Shown: piece by piece, positions 1 to 9,138 of the stretch | Layout of the letters: every line of letters begins with the position of its first letter | Position numbering within the stretch: the first letter of the stretch is position 1 | From: Vulcanococcus sp. | GTDB lineage: Bacteria; Cyanobacteriota; Cyanobacteriia; PCC-6307; Cyanobiaceae | DNA length: 64,000 nucleotides | Direction: 5' to 3' | Assembly: GCA_019264575.1 (NCBI GenBank) | Contig: JAHUZV010000019.1 | Span: forward strand, 154,250 to 218,249 | Position numbers and translations under genes: made by a program | The notes under the pieces: generated by a model | Databases searched by the model: none | Told to the model about the DNA's origin: nothing | Seen by the model: only the letters and a program-made list of their open reading frames with translations

Positions 1-603
1 GCCGCGGTGAGTCCGGTGGTGTTGGTGGTTCAGCTGCTCAACCTCTCCAGTCCGCGGCGGGCCCTGGCGCGCAGCGGCGCCTTTTTGCTCGGCTGCACGC
101 TGGTGGTGTTGCTCTGGCTGCTGTGTGCGGGCTGGATTGCCAGCCTGCTGCCGCTTGCTCAACGGGGTCCCGATCCGATCGCGGCCGCTTTCGATGCGAT
201 GTTCGCCCTGGTGTTGTCAGCGCTGGGGCAGCGCATTCTTCAACAGCCGCGTCCAGTTGAGCCCCGCCCAGCCCCGGCTGGGGTGATGGCACCGGCGCTC
301 AGCGGCCTGGCCCTGATGGGCTGCAATCTCTCGTCTTTGGTGCTGTTTTTACCGGCGGTGCAAGACATCACCCGCGCTCCCCTGGTGGGACCTGCCTGGT
401 GGGCAGCTGCTCTGCTGTTGGTGCTGGTCACCTTGCTGCCGGCCTGGCTTCCTCCCCTGCTCGTGCTTGTGCTGGGTGCGCGCGGGCGCGCGGTGTTGGC
501 GCGCTTGTCGTCTTGGGTGGTGCCGCGGCAGCGGGGGATCAATGCCTCCGTTTGTTTTGTGCTCGCATTGGTGCTAGCGCTCAGAGCTCTAGCGCGGGTT
601 TGA
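1..603 (+). CDS. GAP-family (Sap-like) integral membrane protein, 5' end outside the window
   Basis: The reading frame is open from base 1, so the gene is cut by the window edge; the GTG at position 7 lies inside the family's usual early sequence (VSPVVLVVQLL) and is probably not the start. About 200 residues are visible with five or six hydrophobic segments, and a short run near the beginning (LSSPRRALARSGAFLLG) looks like the 'SPRAR..GLAFLLGW' signature of the GAP / sulfolipid-addressing protein family. Those proteins are inner-membrane proteins of unsettled function, possibly involved in lipid or small-molecule export. It runs convergently into clpB with a 36-base gap. Family assignment is from pattern memory and moderately sure. 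Confidence 0.6.
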   Translation, partial: AAVSPVVLVVQLLNLSSPRRALARSGAFLLGCTLVVLLWLLCAGWIASLLPLAQRGPDPIAAAFDAMFALVLSALGQRILQQPRPVEPRPAPAGVMAPALSGLALMGCNLSSLVLFLPAVQDITRAPLVGPAWWAAALLLVLVTLLPAWLPPLLVLVLGARGRAVLARLSSWVVPRQRGINASVCFVLALVLALRALARV

Positions 604-639
604 TCCACGGGGCGGGATCGTTGCGGTTGTTGTAGGGCG

Positions 640-3270
640 CTACACCAGCACCGGCAACTTGCTGGGATCGATCTGTTGGAAACGCAGCTGCTTGTGGTCG
701 GCTGTGGTCTCCACATCCACGGCCACGGTGTGGCCTCCGGTGAACTGGCCGCCGAGGATTCCCTTGGCGATCGGTGTTTCCAACTCACGCTGGATGGCGC
801 GCTTGAGCGGGCGGGCGCCATACACCGGGTCGTAGCCAACACCGGCCAGCCAATCGAGGGCATCGGCATTGAGCTGCAGGCCCAGTTTCTTGTCTTCCAG
901 GCGCTTGGCCAGGCGTTGCACCTGTAGGTCCACGATCTGCCGCAGTTCCTCCTGTTTGAGGCTGTGGAAGATGATCGTTTCATCCAGGCGATTGAGGAAT
1001 TCGGGCCTGAAGTGGCCGCGCAGGGCGTCATTCACCCGCGCTTCCATCTCGCTGTGCCGCGCTGGATCGCCAGCGAGATCGAGGATCGACTGGCTGCCGA
1101 TGTTGCTGGTGAGGATCAGCACCGTGTTGGTGAAATCCACCGTGCGCCCCTGTCCATCGGTGACGCGGCCGTCATCGAGGATCTGCAGCATCACGTTGAA
1201 CACATCGGGGTGGGCTTTTTCCACCTCGTCGAACAGGATCACGGCATAGGGCCGGCGCCGCACGGCTTCGGTGAGCTGGCCGCCCTCCTCGTAGCCCACG
1301 TAGCCCGGAGGCGCTCCGATCAAACGGCTCACGGCGTGCTTCTCCATGTACTCCGACATGTCGATGCGCACCATCGCCTCTTCGCTGTCGAACAGCTGGG
1401 AGGCGAGGGCCTTCGAGAGCTCGGTTTTGCCCACACCGGTGGGGCCGAGGAAGAGAAAGCTGGCGATCGGGCGGTTGGGATCGCTCAGCCCGGCGCGGGA
1501 GCGCTGGATTGCATCGGCCACGGCCGTCACGGCCTGGGCCTGGCCGATCACACGGGTGTGCAGCTCATCTTCCAGATGCAGCAGTTTCTGCATCTCGCTC
1601 TGCACCAGCTTGGCCACCGGGATGCCGGTCCACTTGGCGATCACCTCGGCGATGTCGTCTTCGGTCACCTCCTCACGCAGCAGGGATTTGTCGCCGCCGC
1701 CGGCGCTGAGCTCCTCTTCTTTGGCAGCGAGCTTCTTGTGCAGGCCTGCGAGGGTGCCGTATTCCAGCTCGGCCGCCTTGTTGAGGTCGTAGCTGCGTTT
1801 GGCCTGCTCGATCTGCAGCTGCACCTGCTCGATCTCTTCTTTGATGGAGCCGAGCTCATCGATCGAGCCCTTTTCCTTCTGCCACTGGGCGTTGAGGGTG
1901 CTCTGCTGTTCGCTCAGATCCGCGAGCTCCTTTTCCAGCCGCTCGAGCCGGTCTTTGCTGGCGGCATCGGATTCGCGGCCAAGGGAGAGCTTCTCCATCT
2001 CCAGCTGCAGGATGCGGCGATCGAGTTCGTCGATCTGCTCCGGCTTGGAGGTGATCTCCATCTTCAGGCGGGCGGCCGATTCATCCACCAGATCGATCGC
2101 CTTGTCTGGCAGGAAGCGATCGGCGATGTAACGGCTGCTGAGCACAGCGGCGGCCACCAGGGCGTTGTCAGCGATGCGCACGCCGTGGTGCACCTCGTAG
2201 CGCTCCTTCAGGCCGCGCAGGATCGAGATGGTGTCTTCCACCGTGGGTTGATCCACGAACACCTGCTGGAAGCGGCGCTCCAGGGCTGGATCTTTTTCGA
2301 TGTGTTGGCGGTGCTCATCGAGGGTGGTGGCGCCGATGCAGCGCAGTTCGCCGCGGGCGAGCATCGGTTTGAGCAGGTTGCTGGCATCCATGGCGCCGCC
2401 GGTGGCACCGGCACCCACCACGGTGTGGATCTCATCGATGAACAGCACGATCTGCCCTTCGGAGGCGGTCACCTCCTTGAGCACGGCCTTGAGCCGTTCC
2501 TCGAATTCGCCGCGGTATTTGGCACCGGCGATCAGGGCGCCCATGTCGAGGGCGATGAGCTGACGGTTCTGCAACGCCTGCGGCACATCGCCATTCACGA
2601 TGCGCTGGGCGAGGCCCTCCACGATCGCGGTCTTACCCACGCCGGGTTCACCGATCAGCACCGGGTTGTTCTTGGTGCGGCGGCTGAGGATCTGGATCGT
2701 GCGGCGGATTTCCTCGTCGCGGCCGATCACCGGATCGAGCTTGCCGTCACGGGCGGCCTGGGTGAGGTCGCGCCCGTACTTCTCAAGGGATTCGTAGGTG
2801 CCTTCGGGGTTCTGGTCGGTCACGGTCTGGGATCCACGGATCGCCTGCACGGCGTCTTTGAGCTTGGCGGCATCGGTGCCCGCCTGCGACAGCAGCTGCT
2901 TGCCGCAGCGATCATCAATGGCGAGGGCCAACAGCAGGTGCTCGATGGCGATGTAGTTGTCGCCGAACGAGCTCTTGAGCTGATCGGCTTGATCGAGAAC
3001 GCTGTTGAGCCCCTTGCCCAGATACACGTTGTCGGGTGGGGCGCTCAGGCTGGGCTGGCTGGCGATATGGGCCTCCATGCGCTGGCTGAGGGTGCCTACA
3101 TCCACCCCGGCTTTTTCAAGGATCCGCCCGGCCAGTCCCTGCTGGCTCAGCAGTGCGGCAAGCAAATGCTCGCTCTCCATCTGCTGCTGGCGGCGCTGCT
3201 GGGCCAGTTGCTGGGCGGCGACAACGGCGCCCCAGGCTTTTTCGGTGAACAGCTCGGCAGTTGGGTGCAT
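640..3270 (-). CDS. clpB: ATP-dependent disaggregase ClpB
   Basis: Full-length 876-residue Hsp104/ClpB chaperone that, with DnaK, pulls proteins out of aggregates in the cytosol. An N-terminal double Clp-N repeat occupies residues 1-145, the first AAA+ domain has Walker A GEPGVGKT near residue 207, a long coiled-coil middle domain (about 400-525) separates it from the second AAA+ domain with GPTGVGKT near residue 610, and the C-terminal sensor region follows. The coiled-coil M domain distinguishes ClpB from ClpC. The ATG at 3268-3270 is preceded by a strong Shine-Dalgarno (GGAGGTC on the minus strand). The N-terminus [16 protein letters not shown] resembles the cyanobacterial heat-inducible ClpB1 type. 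It is monocistronic by layout. Confidence 0.97.
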   Translation of the reverse strand: MHPTAELFTEKAWGAVVAAQQLAQQRRQQQMESEHLLAALLSQQGLAGRILEKAGVDVGTLSQRMEAHIASQPSLSAPPDNVYLGKGLNSVLDQADQLKSSFGDNYIAIEHLLLALAIDDRCGKQLLSQAGTDAAKLKDAVQAIRGSQTVTDQNPEGTYESLEKYGRDLTQAARDGKLDPVIGRDEEIRRTIQILSRRTKNNPVLIGEPGVGKTAIVEGLAQRIVNGDVPQALQNRQLIALDMGALIAGAKYRGEFEERLKAVLKEVTASEGQIVLFIDEIHTVVGAGATGGAMDASNLLKPMLARGELRCIGATTLDEHRQHIEKDPALERRFQQVFVDQPTVEDTISILRGLKERYEVHHGVRIADNALVAAAVLSSRYIADRFLPDKAIDLVDESAARLKMEITSKPEQIDELDRRILQLEMEKLSLGRESDAASKDRLERLEKELADLSEQQSTLNAQWQKEKGSIDELGSIKEEIEQVQLQIEQAKRSYDLNKAAELEYGTLAGLHKKLAAKEEELSAGGGDKSLLREEVTEDDIAEVIAKWTGIPVAKLVQSEMQKLLHLEDELHTRVIGQAQAVTAVADAIQRSRAGLSDPNRPIASFLFLGPTGVGKTELSKALASQLFDSEEAMVRIDMSEYMEKHAVSRLIGAPPGYVGYEEGGQLTEAVRRRPYAVILFDEVEKAHPDVFNVMLQILDDGRVTDGQGRTVDFTNTVLILTSNIGSQSILDLAGDPARHSEMEARVNDALRGHFRPEFLNRLDETIIFHSLKQEELRQIVDLQVQRLAKRLEDKKLGLQLNADALDWLAGVGYDPVYGARPLKRAIQRELETPIAKGILGGQFTGGHTVAVDVETTADHKQLRFQQIDPSKLPVLV

Positions 3271-3405
3271 GAAGACCTCCCTCTCTGGGTGGGTTGTCAG
3301 AACCGTATGGCCGTGATTCGACGCCGGAGGAGAGGAGAACCGAATCGCTTCAGGCGGTCCTCCTCCCTGCGGTTGTGCAGACCGGCACGCGCCGCCGGTT
3401 AACCG

Positions 3406-3768
3406 TCAGCGCGGTGTGCCGTTGTAGCCCACGTTGGTGATGCTGCGGCCATCCGGCGACACCGTGACTTCTGTTTCAGTGGTGGGAGCCATGCCCTCTT
3501 GCTGCCAGCCAGGAGCTCCGCCCATGAAGCGGAAGGTATAGCCCGGGTTGTTGCTCTGGATCAGGCAGGAACCGCCGCCATTGCCGGTGTTGAACATGCA
3601 GTCGGCCGGCCTGTAAACCGAGAGTCCGCCGTTGTTGTTGATTGCCCAGTTTCGGGCCAGGTTTACCGCCCGCACGTTGGAATCACTCACCTGGGCCACG
3701 GCGGCGCCAGCGCAGAGCGCTGTTGCGGCCGCTCCGATCAGTGAGAAGCGAAGAGTTTTGAGTGCCAT
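3406..3768 (-). CDS. Small secreted protein of unknown function
   Basis: The chosen ATG (3766-3768) gives 120 residues beginning with a clean signal peptide (MALKTLRFSLIGAAATALCA, cleavage probably after AVAQ). A longer frame from 3855 would place about 29 unrelated residues before this signal, so the internal start is preferred. The mature part is short, with two cysteines (positions equivalent to ADCMF and SCLIQ) that could form a disulfide, and Gly/Asn-rich stretches. It stands divergently from the Gly/Trp-rich gene at 3883 and downstream of clpB's start. I do not recognise a family; an extracytoplasmic location is the only supported inference. An ACCGGC/GCCGGT hairpin lies just past the stop (3381-3399) but has no T-run. 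Confidence 0.7.
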   Translation of the reverse strand: MALKTLRFSLIGAAATALCAGAAVAQVSDSNVRAVNLARNWAINNNGGLSVYRPADCMFNTGNGGGSCLIQSNNPGYTFRFMGGAPGWQQEGMAPTTETEVTVSPDGRSITNVGYNGTPR

Positions 3769-3882
3769 GACGCACGAGTCACACCAATCCAGTGTGGCGA
3801 TCTGCTGCAGGTTGTGCAGCGTGGATAACGCAGCCCGTAACTGAACTGCTATCACATTGGTATTGCTCAGCCTGCATCCTTA

Positions 3883-4863
3883 ATGGGTTCTGCATCGATT
3901 CGCCGGCGTTATGTAAGCGCTTTTGCCTCAGCGTTGTTGTTGGCTCTGCTTGTGCCGGCGGCCGGTGTCGCCCGCGATGGCGGTGGCGGCCATGGCGGTG
4001 GCTTTCACGGTGGGGGTGGCGGCGGTGGCTTTCGCGGCGGCGGCGGAGGTGGTGGCGGTTTTCGTGAGGGCGGTGGCCGTGGTGGTGATGGCTATCGCGC
4101 CGGCGGTGGCTATCACCACGACTACGGCGGTGGTGCCCGCACACCTGCCCTGAACCACAACATCAGCCGCGACGACTACAACCGCGCCACCAATGGCGGG
4201 CGGGATCGCTTCGATGCCAACCGTCTGGGCTGGGGAAACCGCAACTGGAACGAGGGTGACTGGCGCGGCAATAACTGGCGCGGCGACCAGTGGGGGTACA
4301 ACAACTGGGATAACCGTTGGAATGGCGGTTGGAATAACAATTGGAACAATGGTGGCTTCTGGGGTGATCGCCCCTGGAGCTACGGCTGGTACAACTGGTC
4401 GCCCGACACCTGGGGTTGGTGGGGCGGTAACGCCGAAGCCTGGGGGCTGGCGGGGTTGGCGGCCGGTGATGTGATCACCGATCTGGTGAATGACGCCAGT
4501 GATCAGCAGTCGCCGGTGATCGAAGTGCCCGATAGCAACTATCAGCTCAATTACGGCACGGTTGATGCCGTGGGCAACAGCGGTGCCAACTTCAGCTACT
4601 CAGTGGCCAGCAGCCCGCCAGTGCAGGGTGGGGCCAACTGTCAGGAGGGGTTGCTCGATGGCCAGGTGCCCTCGACGGCCGCCCAGGCTCAGCTGCTGAA
4701 TGCCGCGTGCCAGGTGGCCTATGGCCCCGATCCACAGGGCAGTCCCTTGCCGCGGCTGTGGTCTCCCTCGCCTGCCGTACGCGAGTGGTTGGTGCTCCTG
4801 TTGGGCGGTGGCATCGGCTTCGGTGGCTACGCGCTGTTCAAGCGCGCTCAGAAAACCACTTGA
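3883..4863 (+). CDS. Secreted Gly/Trp/Asn-rich protein with C-terminal membrane anchor (paralogue 1)
   Basis: A 326-residue protein with an N-terminal signal peptide (ending near AAGVARD), a glycine-rich tract with Phe/His interruptions (about residues 27-75), a Trp/Asn-rich middle (about 105-190), and a more ordinary C-terminal domain (about 200-285) containing two cysteines. It ends in one hydrophobic segment (WLVLLLGGGIGFGGYALF) followed by a positive tail, which would anchor it in a membrane with the repeats outside. The next gene at 4949 is a paralogue of the middle and C-terminal parts but lacks the anchor. Low-complexity composition suggests a surface or matrix role; no function is known to me. 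Confidence 0.8.
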   Translation: MGSASIRRRYVSAFASALLLALLVPAAGVARDGGGGHGGGFHGGGGGGGFRGGGGGGGGFREGGGRGGDGYRAGGGYHHDYGGGARTPALNHNISRDDYNRATNGGRDRFDANRLGWGNRNWNEGDWRGNNWRGDQWGYNNWDNRWNGGWNNNWNNGGFWGDRPWSYGWYNWSPDTWGWWGGNAEAWGLAGLAAGDVITDLVNDASDQQSPVIEVPDSNYQLNYGTVDAVGNSGANFSYSVASSPPVQGGANCQEGLLDGQVPSTAAQAQLLNAACQVAYGPDPQGSPLPRLWSPSPAVREWLVLLLGGGIGFGGYALFKRAQKTT

Positions 4864-4948
4864 TGGTTGTGTGACAGTCCGCTGCACAACGGCAGCCTGG
4901 ATGGTCACGATTAGGGGGTTGTTGGGCTGGTTTGGCCAGCTTCGTTTG

Positions 4949-5668
4949 ATGCGTCGATCTTCACTCTTCTCAGCAGCCCTTCTCTCCGCTGTGTTGCTTG
5001 GCTCCATCGCCTCGCCACTGCTGGCTCATGCCCGCGGCGGTGGCGGCGGTGGTGGTTTTCACGGCGGCGGTGGTGGCGGCCGAGGCTGGGGTGGAGCCGG
5101 CGGTGGCGGCCGCAGCTGGGGCGGCGGTAACTATCACTTCCAGAACAACGACTGGCAGCGCGGTTATCAGGGTGATCACCCGATGTATGGAGCTGGCACC
5201 CGCGACAGCTTCAACAACGACCGGGTGAACGTGAACAACAACTTTTATCGCCGTGACTACAACGGCTGGAACGACAACTGGCGCAATGGCGGCTATTGGA
5301 ATAGCCGCCCTTGGAACCACGGTTGGTACAACGGTTGGGGCGGTTGGGGTTGGTGGGGCGCTAACGCAGCTGCCTGGGGCGTTGCCGGCCTGGCCACTGG
5401 TGCTGCCATCACCGGTTTGGTGGATGCCGCTTCCGAAAACAGCTCACCGGTGATCGTGGTGCCCAATACCAGCTATGAGCTCAACTACGGCTCCGTGGAA
5501 GGCGTGGGCAGCTACGGCGTCAGCTTCAACTACAACGTTGATGGCAGCAGCTTGATGGGTGCGGCCAACTGCCAGCAGGGTTTGCTCAACGGCCAAGTGC
5601 CCGGTACGTCTGATCAGGCCCAGCTGCTCAATGCTGTCTGCCAGGTGGCCTACGGCTCAGGCAGCTGA
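4949..5668 (+). CDS. Secreted Gly/Trp/Asn-rich protein (paralogue 2, no anchor)
   Basis: Starts at ATG 4949, giving 239 residues with a signal peptide (MRRSSLFSAALLSAVLLGSI, cleavage near LAHA). The frame extends further upstream, but that part overlaps the preceding gene in another frame and is out of character. Domains repeat those of the gene at 3883: Gly-rich tract, Asn/Trp-rich middle, and a C-terminal domain in which Y.LNYG, ANCQ.GLL.GQVP and DQAQLLNA.CQVAYG-like stretches are shared. It stops where the upstream paralogue continues into a transmembrane segment, so this copy is predicted to be released or periplasmic. The last 19 bases overlap the convergent gene at 5650. Function unknown. 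Confidence 0.8.
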   Translation: MRRSSLFSAALLSAVLLGSIASPLLAHARGGGGGGGFHGGGGGGRGWGGAGGGGRSWGGGNYHFQNNDWQRGYQGDHPMYGAGTRDSFNNDRVNVNNNFYRRDYNGWNDNWRNGGYWNSRPWNHGWYNGWGGWGWWGANAAAWGVAGLATGAAITGLVDAASENSSPVIVVPNTSYELNYGSVEGVGSYGVSFNYNVDGSSLMGAANCQQGLLNGQVPGTSDQAQLLNAVCQVAYGSGS

Positions 5669-6033
5669 GGTTGTTTGCCCGCTGATCCCCCGGCCTGCGG
5701 CAGGGGGACAGCCCCACTGGATTGACCACACAGCCGCGTCGGGCAGCCATCCTTTCCGTAGATGGCGTCGTTGGGTGAGAGGCAGCCGAGCTTGTTCTTG
5801 GCGGCAACCTCCGAAGGCGCCAGGCGCATCGGTTGCACGTTGCCAGCACTCACGATCGCTGGGCAGCTGCTGGCAGGCAGGATCGGCTGACCCGGTTTGA
5901 ACACCGCTGGCGTCCCACCACCACGGATCAATTGCAACGCTGGATCGTTGACCGCCGGTTGGGCAAGCGCGTTGCCGCCGAGCAACAGCAACGGCAGTGC
6001 CAATTTGCCCAGGTGTTGGGATGCGATCGCCAT
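5650..6033 (-). CDS. Small secreted protein of unknown function
   Basis: From ATG 6031-6033 this is 127 residues with a signal peptide (HLGKLALPLLLLGGNALAQP). The frame is open to 6081, but the internal Met gives a standard signal sequence. Four cysteines in the mature part (SSCPA, LGCLS, DGCPTRLCG) suggest one or two disulfides. It is the fourth predicted secreted protein in a 2.6-kb stretch and overlaps the 3' end of paralogue 2 convergently by 19 bases. No family recognised. Confidence 0.65.
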   Translation of the reverse strand: MAIASQHLGKLALPLLLLGGNALAQPAVNDPALQLIRGGGTPAVFKPGQPILPASSCPAIVSAGNVQPMRLAPSEVAAKNKLGCLSPNDAIYGKDGCPTRLCGQSSGAVPLPQAGGSAGKQPQLPEP

Positions 6034-6065
6034 GATGGCGCTGCAGTGCGGCCCCAGTGTGGCGG

Positions 6066-6278
6066 ATGGATCAGGAATCACGGTTGGAACTGCTGAGGCG
6101 ACTTGCTGAGGAGTCGTTTGCGTTTGATGGCACCGCCAGCGATCCGGAACGCAACTGCTGGCTGGTGGTGCACCGGCACATCCACGGTGTGCTGCCGAGT
6201 GAGTACGACATCCGCGAGATCGACGAGGCGCTTTATCTCGACGTGCTCAACGAGCGGCGGGCCCTTTCGGCCAGCTGA
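6066..6278 (+). CDS. Small acidic conserved-looking protein
   Basis: Seventy residues from ATG 6066 (an alternative in-frame start lies nine bases upstream). The sequence MDQESRLELLRRLAEESFAF begins with an amphipathic helix, followed by a compact part with CWLVVHRHIHGVLP and a final helix DEALYLDVLNERR. It is soluble, has no signal peptide, and starts 32 bases from the divergent secreted gene. The coding bias and helix pattern look real, but I cannot name a family. Confidence 0.5.
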   Translation: MDQESRLELLRRLAEESFAFDGTASDPERNCWLVVHRHIHGVLPSEYDIREIDEALYLDVLNERRALSAS

Positions 6279-6452
6279 TCAGCGGTGCAATGGCCGGCAG
6301 CGCCGACTGACGCAGAAATTGAGCAGCAGCAGCGGCTTGCTGCTTAGAGGCTTCCGTAGGTGTGGGCCGTCGCGGAGATCCCGGCATGGTGATCAGGGCT
6401 GTGCTCTTCACCATGGCGCTGGCTCTTGCTGCTGACAAGGCGATTCGGCAAT

Positions 6453-6479
6453 AAAAAAGCCGCCCTGTTGGGCGGCTTT
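6453..6479 (-). terminator. Rho-independent terminator of petJ
   Basis: A ten-base perfect stem (6456-6465 with 6470-6479) closes a four-base TGTT loop and, read on the minus strand, runs into a T-tract at 6458-6453. It sits 24 bases past the petJ stop, the right place and direction to end that transcript. Confidence 0.9.
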
Positions 6480-6502
6480 CAAGGGAGCGGAAACTCAGAG
6501 GT

Positions 6503-6844
6503 TCAAGCCCAGCCCTTCTGGCTCATCGACTCCACGTAGGCAGCCACATCGGCGATGTCATCGGCGCTCAGCTTGCCGCCGAAAGCGGGCATGGCGTTCT
6601 TGCCGTTGGTCACCTGGTACTGGATGGCCTCTTCGTGGCCAGCGCTGTAGTTCGCCAAGTAGGCCTCGAGGGCATCTTTCTTGAGGGTGCGCTCAGCGTT
6701 CACCACGTTGCCGCCGCCCATGTGGCAAGCAGCGCAGTTGGCGGAGAACACCTGAGCACCGTGATCGGCGTCAGCGGCGAAGCTGGGGGCAGCACCCAGC
6801 ACCAGCGCCAGGCAGAGGGCAATAGCAGAGAGAAGACGGCGCAT
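6503..6844 (-). CDS. petJ: Cytochrome c6
   Basis: Soluble lumenal c-type cytochrome that carries electrons from cytochrome b6f to photosystem I, or to the terminal oxidase. It has 113 residues with a signal peptide cleaved near SFA (residue 23), the heme-attachment motif CAACH at 37-41 and the axial Met in NAMPAFGG (residue 85). The C-terminal helix [17 protein letters not shown] is typical of the family. Length matches c6 exactly. It is transcribed alone, with its own terminator. Copper-dependent control is known for petJ elsewhere; I could not identify an operator in the 110-base upstream gap. Confidence 0.96.
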   Translation of the reverse strand: MRRLLSAIALCLALVLGAAPSFAADADHGAQVFSANCAACHMGGGNVVNAERTLKKDALEAYLANYSAGHEEAIQYQVTNGKNAMPAFGGKLSADDIADVAAYVESMSQKGWA

Positions 6845-6954
6845 TGGAGCTCGTGCAACCCGGCCAAATTAGAAGGCCACCGTTCCCGATGTGAGCCTTG
6901 CTGCAGAGGTTCGCAACATTTGAAACGTCCTCTCCTGGCAGGGTTGGCGGCCGT

Positions 6955-7965
6955 TCAGCTCAACCCCCGGTGAGGCAGTCCGGCGTCTTCGAATACCGCT
7001 TCAAGCGTGGGGGCATGGCTGACCAGGCCAAAGCGTTCCGGTGGGCTGATCGGCTCGTGCACAAAGTGCCGCTGACGGATCGAAAAGCGATCCCAGGCAT
7101 TGACCTCAATGCGCAGAAGTTTGATCAGCCCCTCGATCAGCCATCCCTGCAGATCAACCCCCACAGGCGGCAGCCAGCTGAGGCGCCAGCGGCAAAGGCG
7201 CCTCACGGTGTCGTTCACCGTGACCGCCGGCTGACCCAGCACCAAGCGCCGCACCGCGCCCTGGCCTGGCTCTGGGTTCGGCTGGTGGGGGTTGGTGGCC
7301 AGATGCACGCAGACGCGGGCAATGTCGGCGGCGTGGATGAAGTGGAACGAGGCATCGGCCCGCAGCCATTTGGCGAGCCATAGCCAGCGCGCACCTTCCT
7401 GCAGTCCTTCGGTGAGGTAGCTGGTGGGGAAGGGGCCGCCGCGGTCCACTCGACCGCCGAACACCAGGGTGGGAAACACCGCCACGATCCGCTCGGCCAG
7501 TGGATGCTGCTCCAGTTGCTGCAGGCACAGGGCCTTGGTTTGGATGTATTCGGTGCCGTAGGCCATGGCCTCCGGCAGCAGCTCCAGATCGCGATTGAGG
7601 ATGCTCGCGGTGGAGAAATACACCACCTGCTCGAGCACCGCCGGATTGGTGGCCGCCAGCATCTGCTTCACCGCCACCACATTCACCTGCTGGGCCCGCT
7701 CGGGATCTCCCCATGCGGTGGCGGTGTGAATGATGCGGGTGGCTGAGGCGATCGCGGCCCGGTGAGGATCGGGATCCCGCAGATCTCCCACCAGCAGCGT
7801 GATCCGCGGGTGATCAGCTGGAACCGCGGTGAGCTTGGCCGGATCTCGCAGCCACAGCAGCAGCTGCGCGTCGGTTTCCCGCAGCAGCTGCTCCGCGATG
7901 TGCTGCCCGACGCAACCTGAGGCGCCGGTGATCAGGATCCGGGCGGGCCCCACCTGGCTGCTCAA
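6955..7965 (-). CDS. NAD(P)-dependent epimerase/dehydratase-like protein (extended SDR)
   Basis: A 336-residue Rossmann-fold protein whose N-terminus carries the nucleotide-binding motif [15 protein letters not shown] near residue 15. FSTAS and a YIQTK segment around residues 120-150 supply the SDR Ser and YxxxK catalytic elements. Substrate is not evident; close cyanobacterial relatives are usually annotated as nucleoside-diphosphate-sugar epimerases. The start codon overlaps the hemE stop by four bases, so the two genes are very probably co-transcribed and translationally coupled. Confidence 0.8.
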   Translation of the reverse strand: MSSQVGPARILITGASGCVGQHIAEQLLRETDAQLLLWLRDPAKLTAVPADHPRITLLVGDLRDPDPHRAAIASATRIIHTATAWGDPERAQQVNVVAVKQMLAATNPAVLEQVVYFSTASILNRDLELLPEAMAYGTEYIQTKALCLQQLEQHPLAERIVAVFPTLVFGGRVDRGGPFPTSYLTEGLQEGARWLWLAKWLRADASFHFIHAADIARVCVHLATNPHQPNPEPGQGAVRRLVLGQPAVTVNDTVRRLCRWRLSWLPPVGVDLQGWLIEGLIKLLRIEVNAWDRFSIRQRHFVHEPISPPERFGLVSHAPTLEAVFEDAGLPHRGLS

Positions 7966-9020
7966 GCGGCGGCTCCGACGCGCTCCATCACGCTCTTGCC
8001 GGCTTCAAAGAAGAACTGGCCGTTTTCCTCAGGGGTGCCGGGCAGGATGCCGTGGCCCAGGTTGAGGATGTGCTTGCGGCCGCGTGCTTTGCGCACGGTG
8101 TCGTCGATGCGCTCTTGAATTGCCTTGTGGCTGCCGAAGAGCAGGCCGGGATCCACGTTGCCCTGCACACCCACGTGCTCGGGCAGACGGGCGAGGCCCT
8201 CAGCCATGTCCACGGTCCAGTCGAGCGACACGATGTCGACCCCAGTGCGGGCCATGCGCTCAATCACGCCGGCGCTGCCGGAGATGTAAAGGATGAAGGG
8301 GGTATCGGGGTGGGTTTGCTTCACCAGATCCACCACCTTCTTTTGATACGGCGCGGCGAAGGTGTCGTAATCGGTGGGGCTGAGCTGGCCGGCCCAGGAA
8401 TCGAACATCTGCACCACCTGGGCGCCGGAATCGATCTGGTAGCGCAGGTAGGCGGCGATCGACTCGGCGAAGTGATCGAGCAGCTTGTGCAGCAGCTCGG
8501 GCTCGCGGAAGGCCATGGCCTTGATCACCGCGTAGTTCTTGCTGCTCTTGCCTTCCACCACATAGGCGGCCAGCGTCCAAGGGGCACCCACGAAACCGAG
8601 CACGGCGGCCTGATTGCCCACGGCGCTGCGCAGGCGGGTGAGCACCTCTCCCACAAACGGCATGCTCTCGGCCGGGTTAAGGGGCGTCAGCGCCTCCACT
8701 TGGGCCATCGAGCGGATCGGATCGTGGATCAGCGGACCCTTGCTCTCCACGATGTCGAAGTTGATCCCCATGCCCGGCAGGGGGGTGAGGATGTCGGAGA
8801 AGAGGATCACGCCATCAGGCTTGAAGGCCTCGAAGGGCTGCATTGAGATCTCAAAGGAGAGATCCGGGTTCTCCGAGCGTTCACGGAAGCCAGGATGGCG
8901 ATCACGCAGGTCGCGATACACCTTCATATAGCGACCCGCCTGCCGCATCATCCAGACCGGCGGACGCTCCACCTGTTCGCCGCGGGCGGCACGCAGCAGC
9001 AGGGGAGCATTGTCGGCCAT
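7962..9020 (-). CDS. hemE: Uroporphyrinogen III decarboxylase
   Basis: Catalyses decarboxylation of the four acetate groups of uroporphyrinogen III to give coproporphyrinogen III, on the shared heme and chlorophyll pathway. The 352-residue length is standard. The N-terminal signature [19 protein letters not shown] contains the substrate-binding Arg residues, [12 protein letters not shown] the invariant Asp region, and [11 protein letters not shown] the C-terminal conserved loop. First gene of a two-gene unit with the epimerase-like protein at 6955, divergent from the solute-binding protein at 9139. Confidence 0.97.
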   Translation of the reverse strand: MADNAPLLLRAARGEQVERPPVWMMRQAGRYMKVYRDLRDRHPGFRERSENPDLSFEISMQPFEAFKPDGVILFSDILTPLPGMGINFDIVESKGPLIHDPIRSMAQVEALTPLNPAESMPFVGEVLTRLRSAVGNQAAVLGFVGAPWTLAAYVVEGKSSKNYAVIKAMAFREPELLHKLLDHFAESIAAYLRYQIDSGAQVVQMFDSWAGQLSPTDYDTFAAPYQKKVVDLVKQTHPDTPFILYISGSAGVIERMARTGVDIVSLDWTVDMAEGLARLPEHVGVQGNVDPGLLFGSHKAIQERIDDTVRKARGRKHILNLGHGILPGTPEENGQFFFEAGKSVMERVGAAA

Positions 9021-9138
9021 GAAGAAGGGCAGGAAGGAAGCGGAAACCTAGCCGAGCGCCCTGCAGTCGCTGGCCTTTGCTTCATCAAGCACAAGCTTCC
9101 GATCCCGATGACTGGGCAGCTGTGGACAGGCTCGCAGA

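Noticed and set aside
3381-3399. ACCGGC/GCCGGT hairpin as terminator of the secreted gene at 3406
   Set aside because: The stem is only six bases and lacks a T-run on the minus strand, so it is not listed as a terminator.
964-3402. An 812-codon plus-strand open frame across clpB
   Set aside because: It is the antisense shadow of clpB, created by high GC at third codon positions; it is rich in His, Gly and Leu with no recognisable domain.
4500-5700. Possible recent gene duplication by mobile element
   Set aside because: The tandem paralogues are diverged and no inverted repeats, transposase or target-site duplication flank them; ordinary tandem duplication suffices.
6247-6438. A 63-codon minus-strand frame between the small acidic gene and petJ
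   Set aside because: Composition is unlike a protein (Ala/Pro/Ser-rich), it overlaps the gene at 6066, and no start signal is seen. Left as non-coding apart from the petJ terminator.
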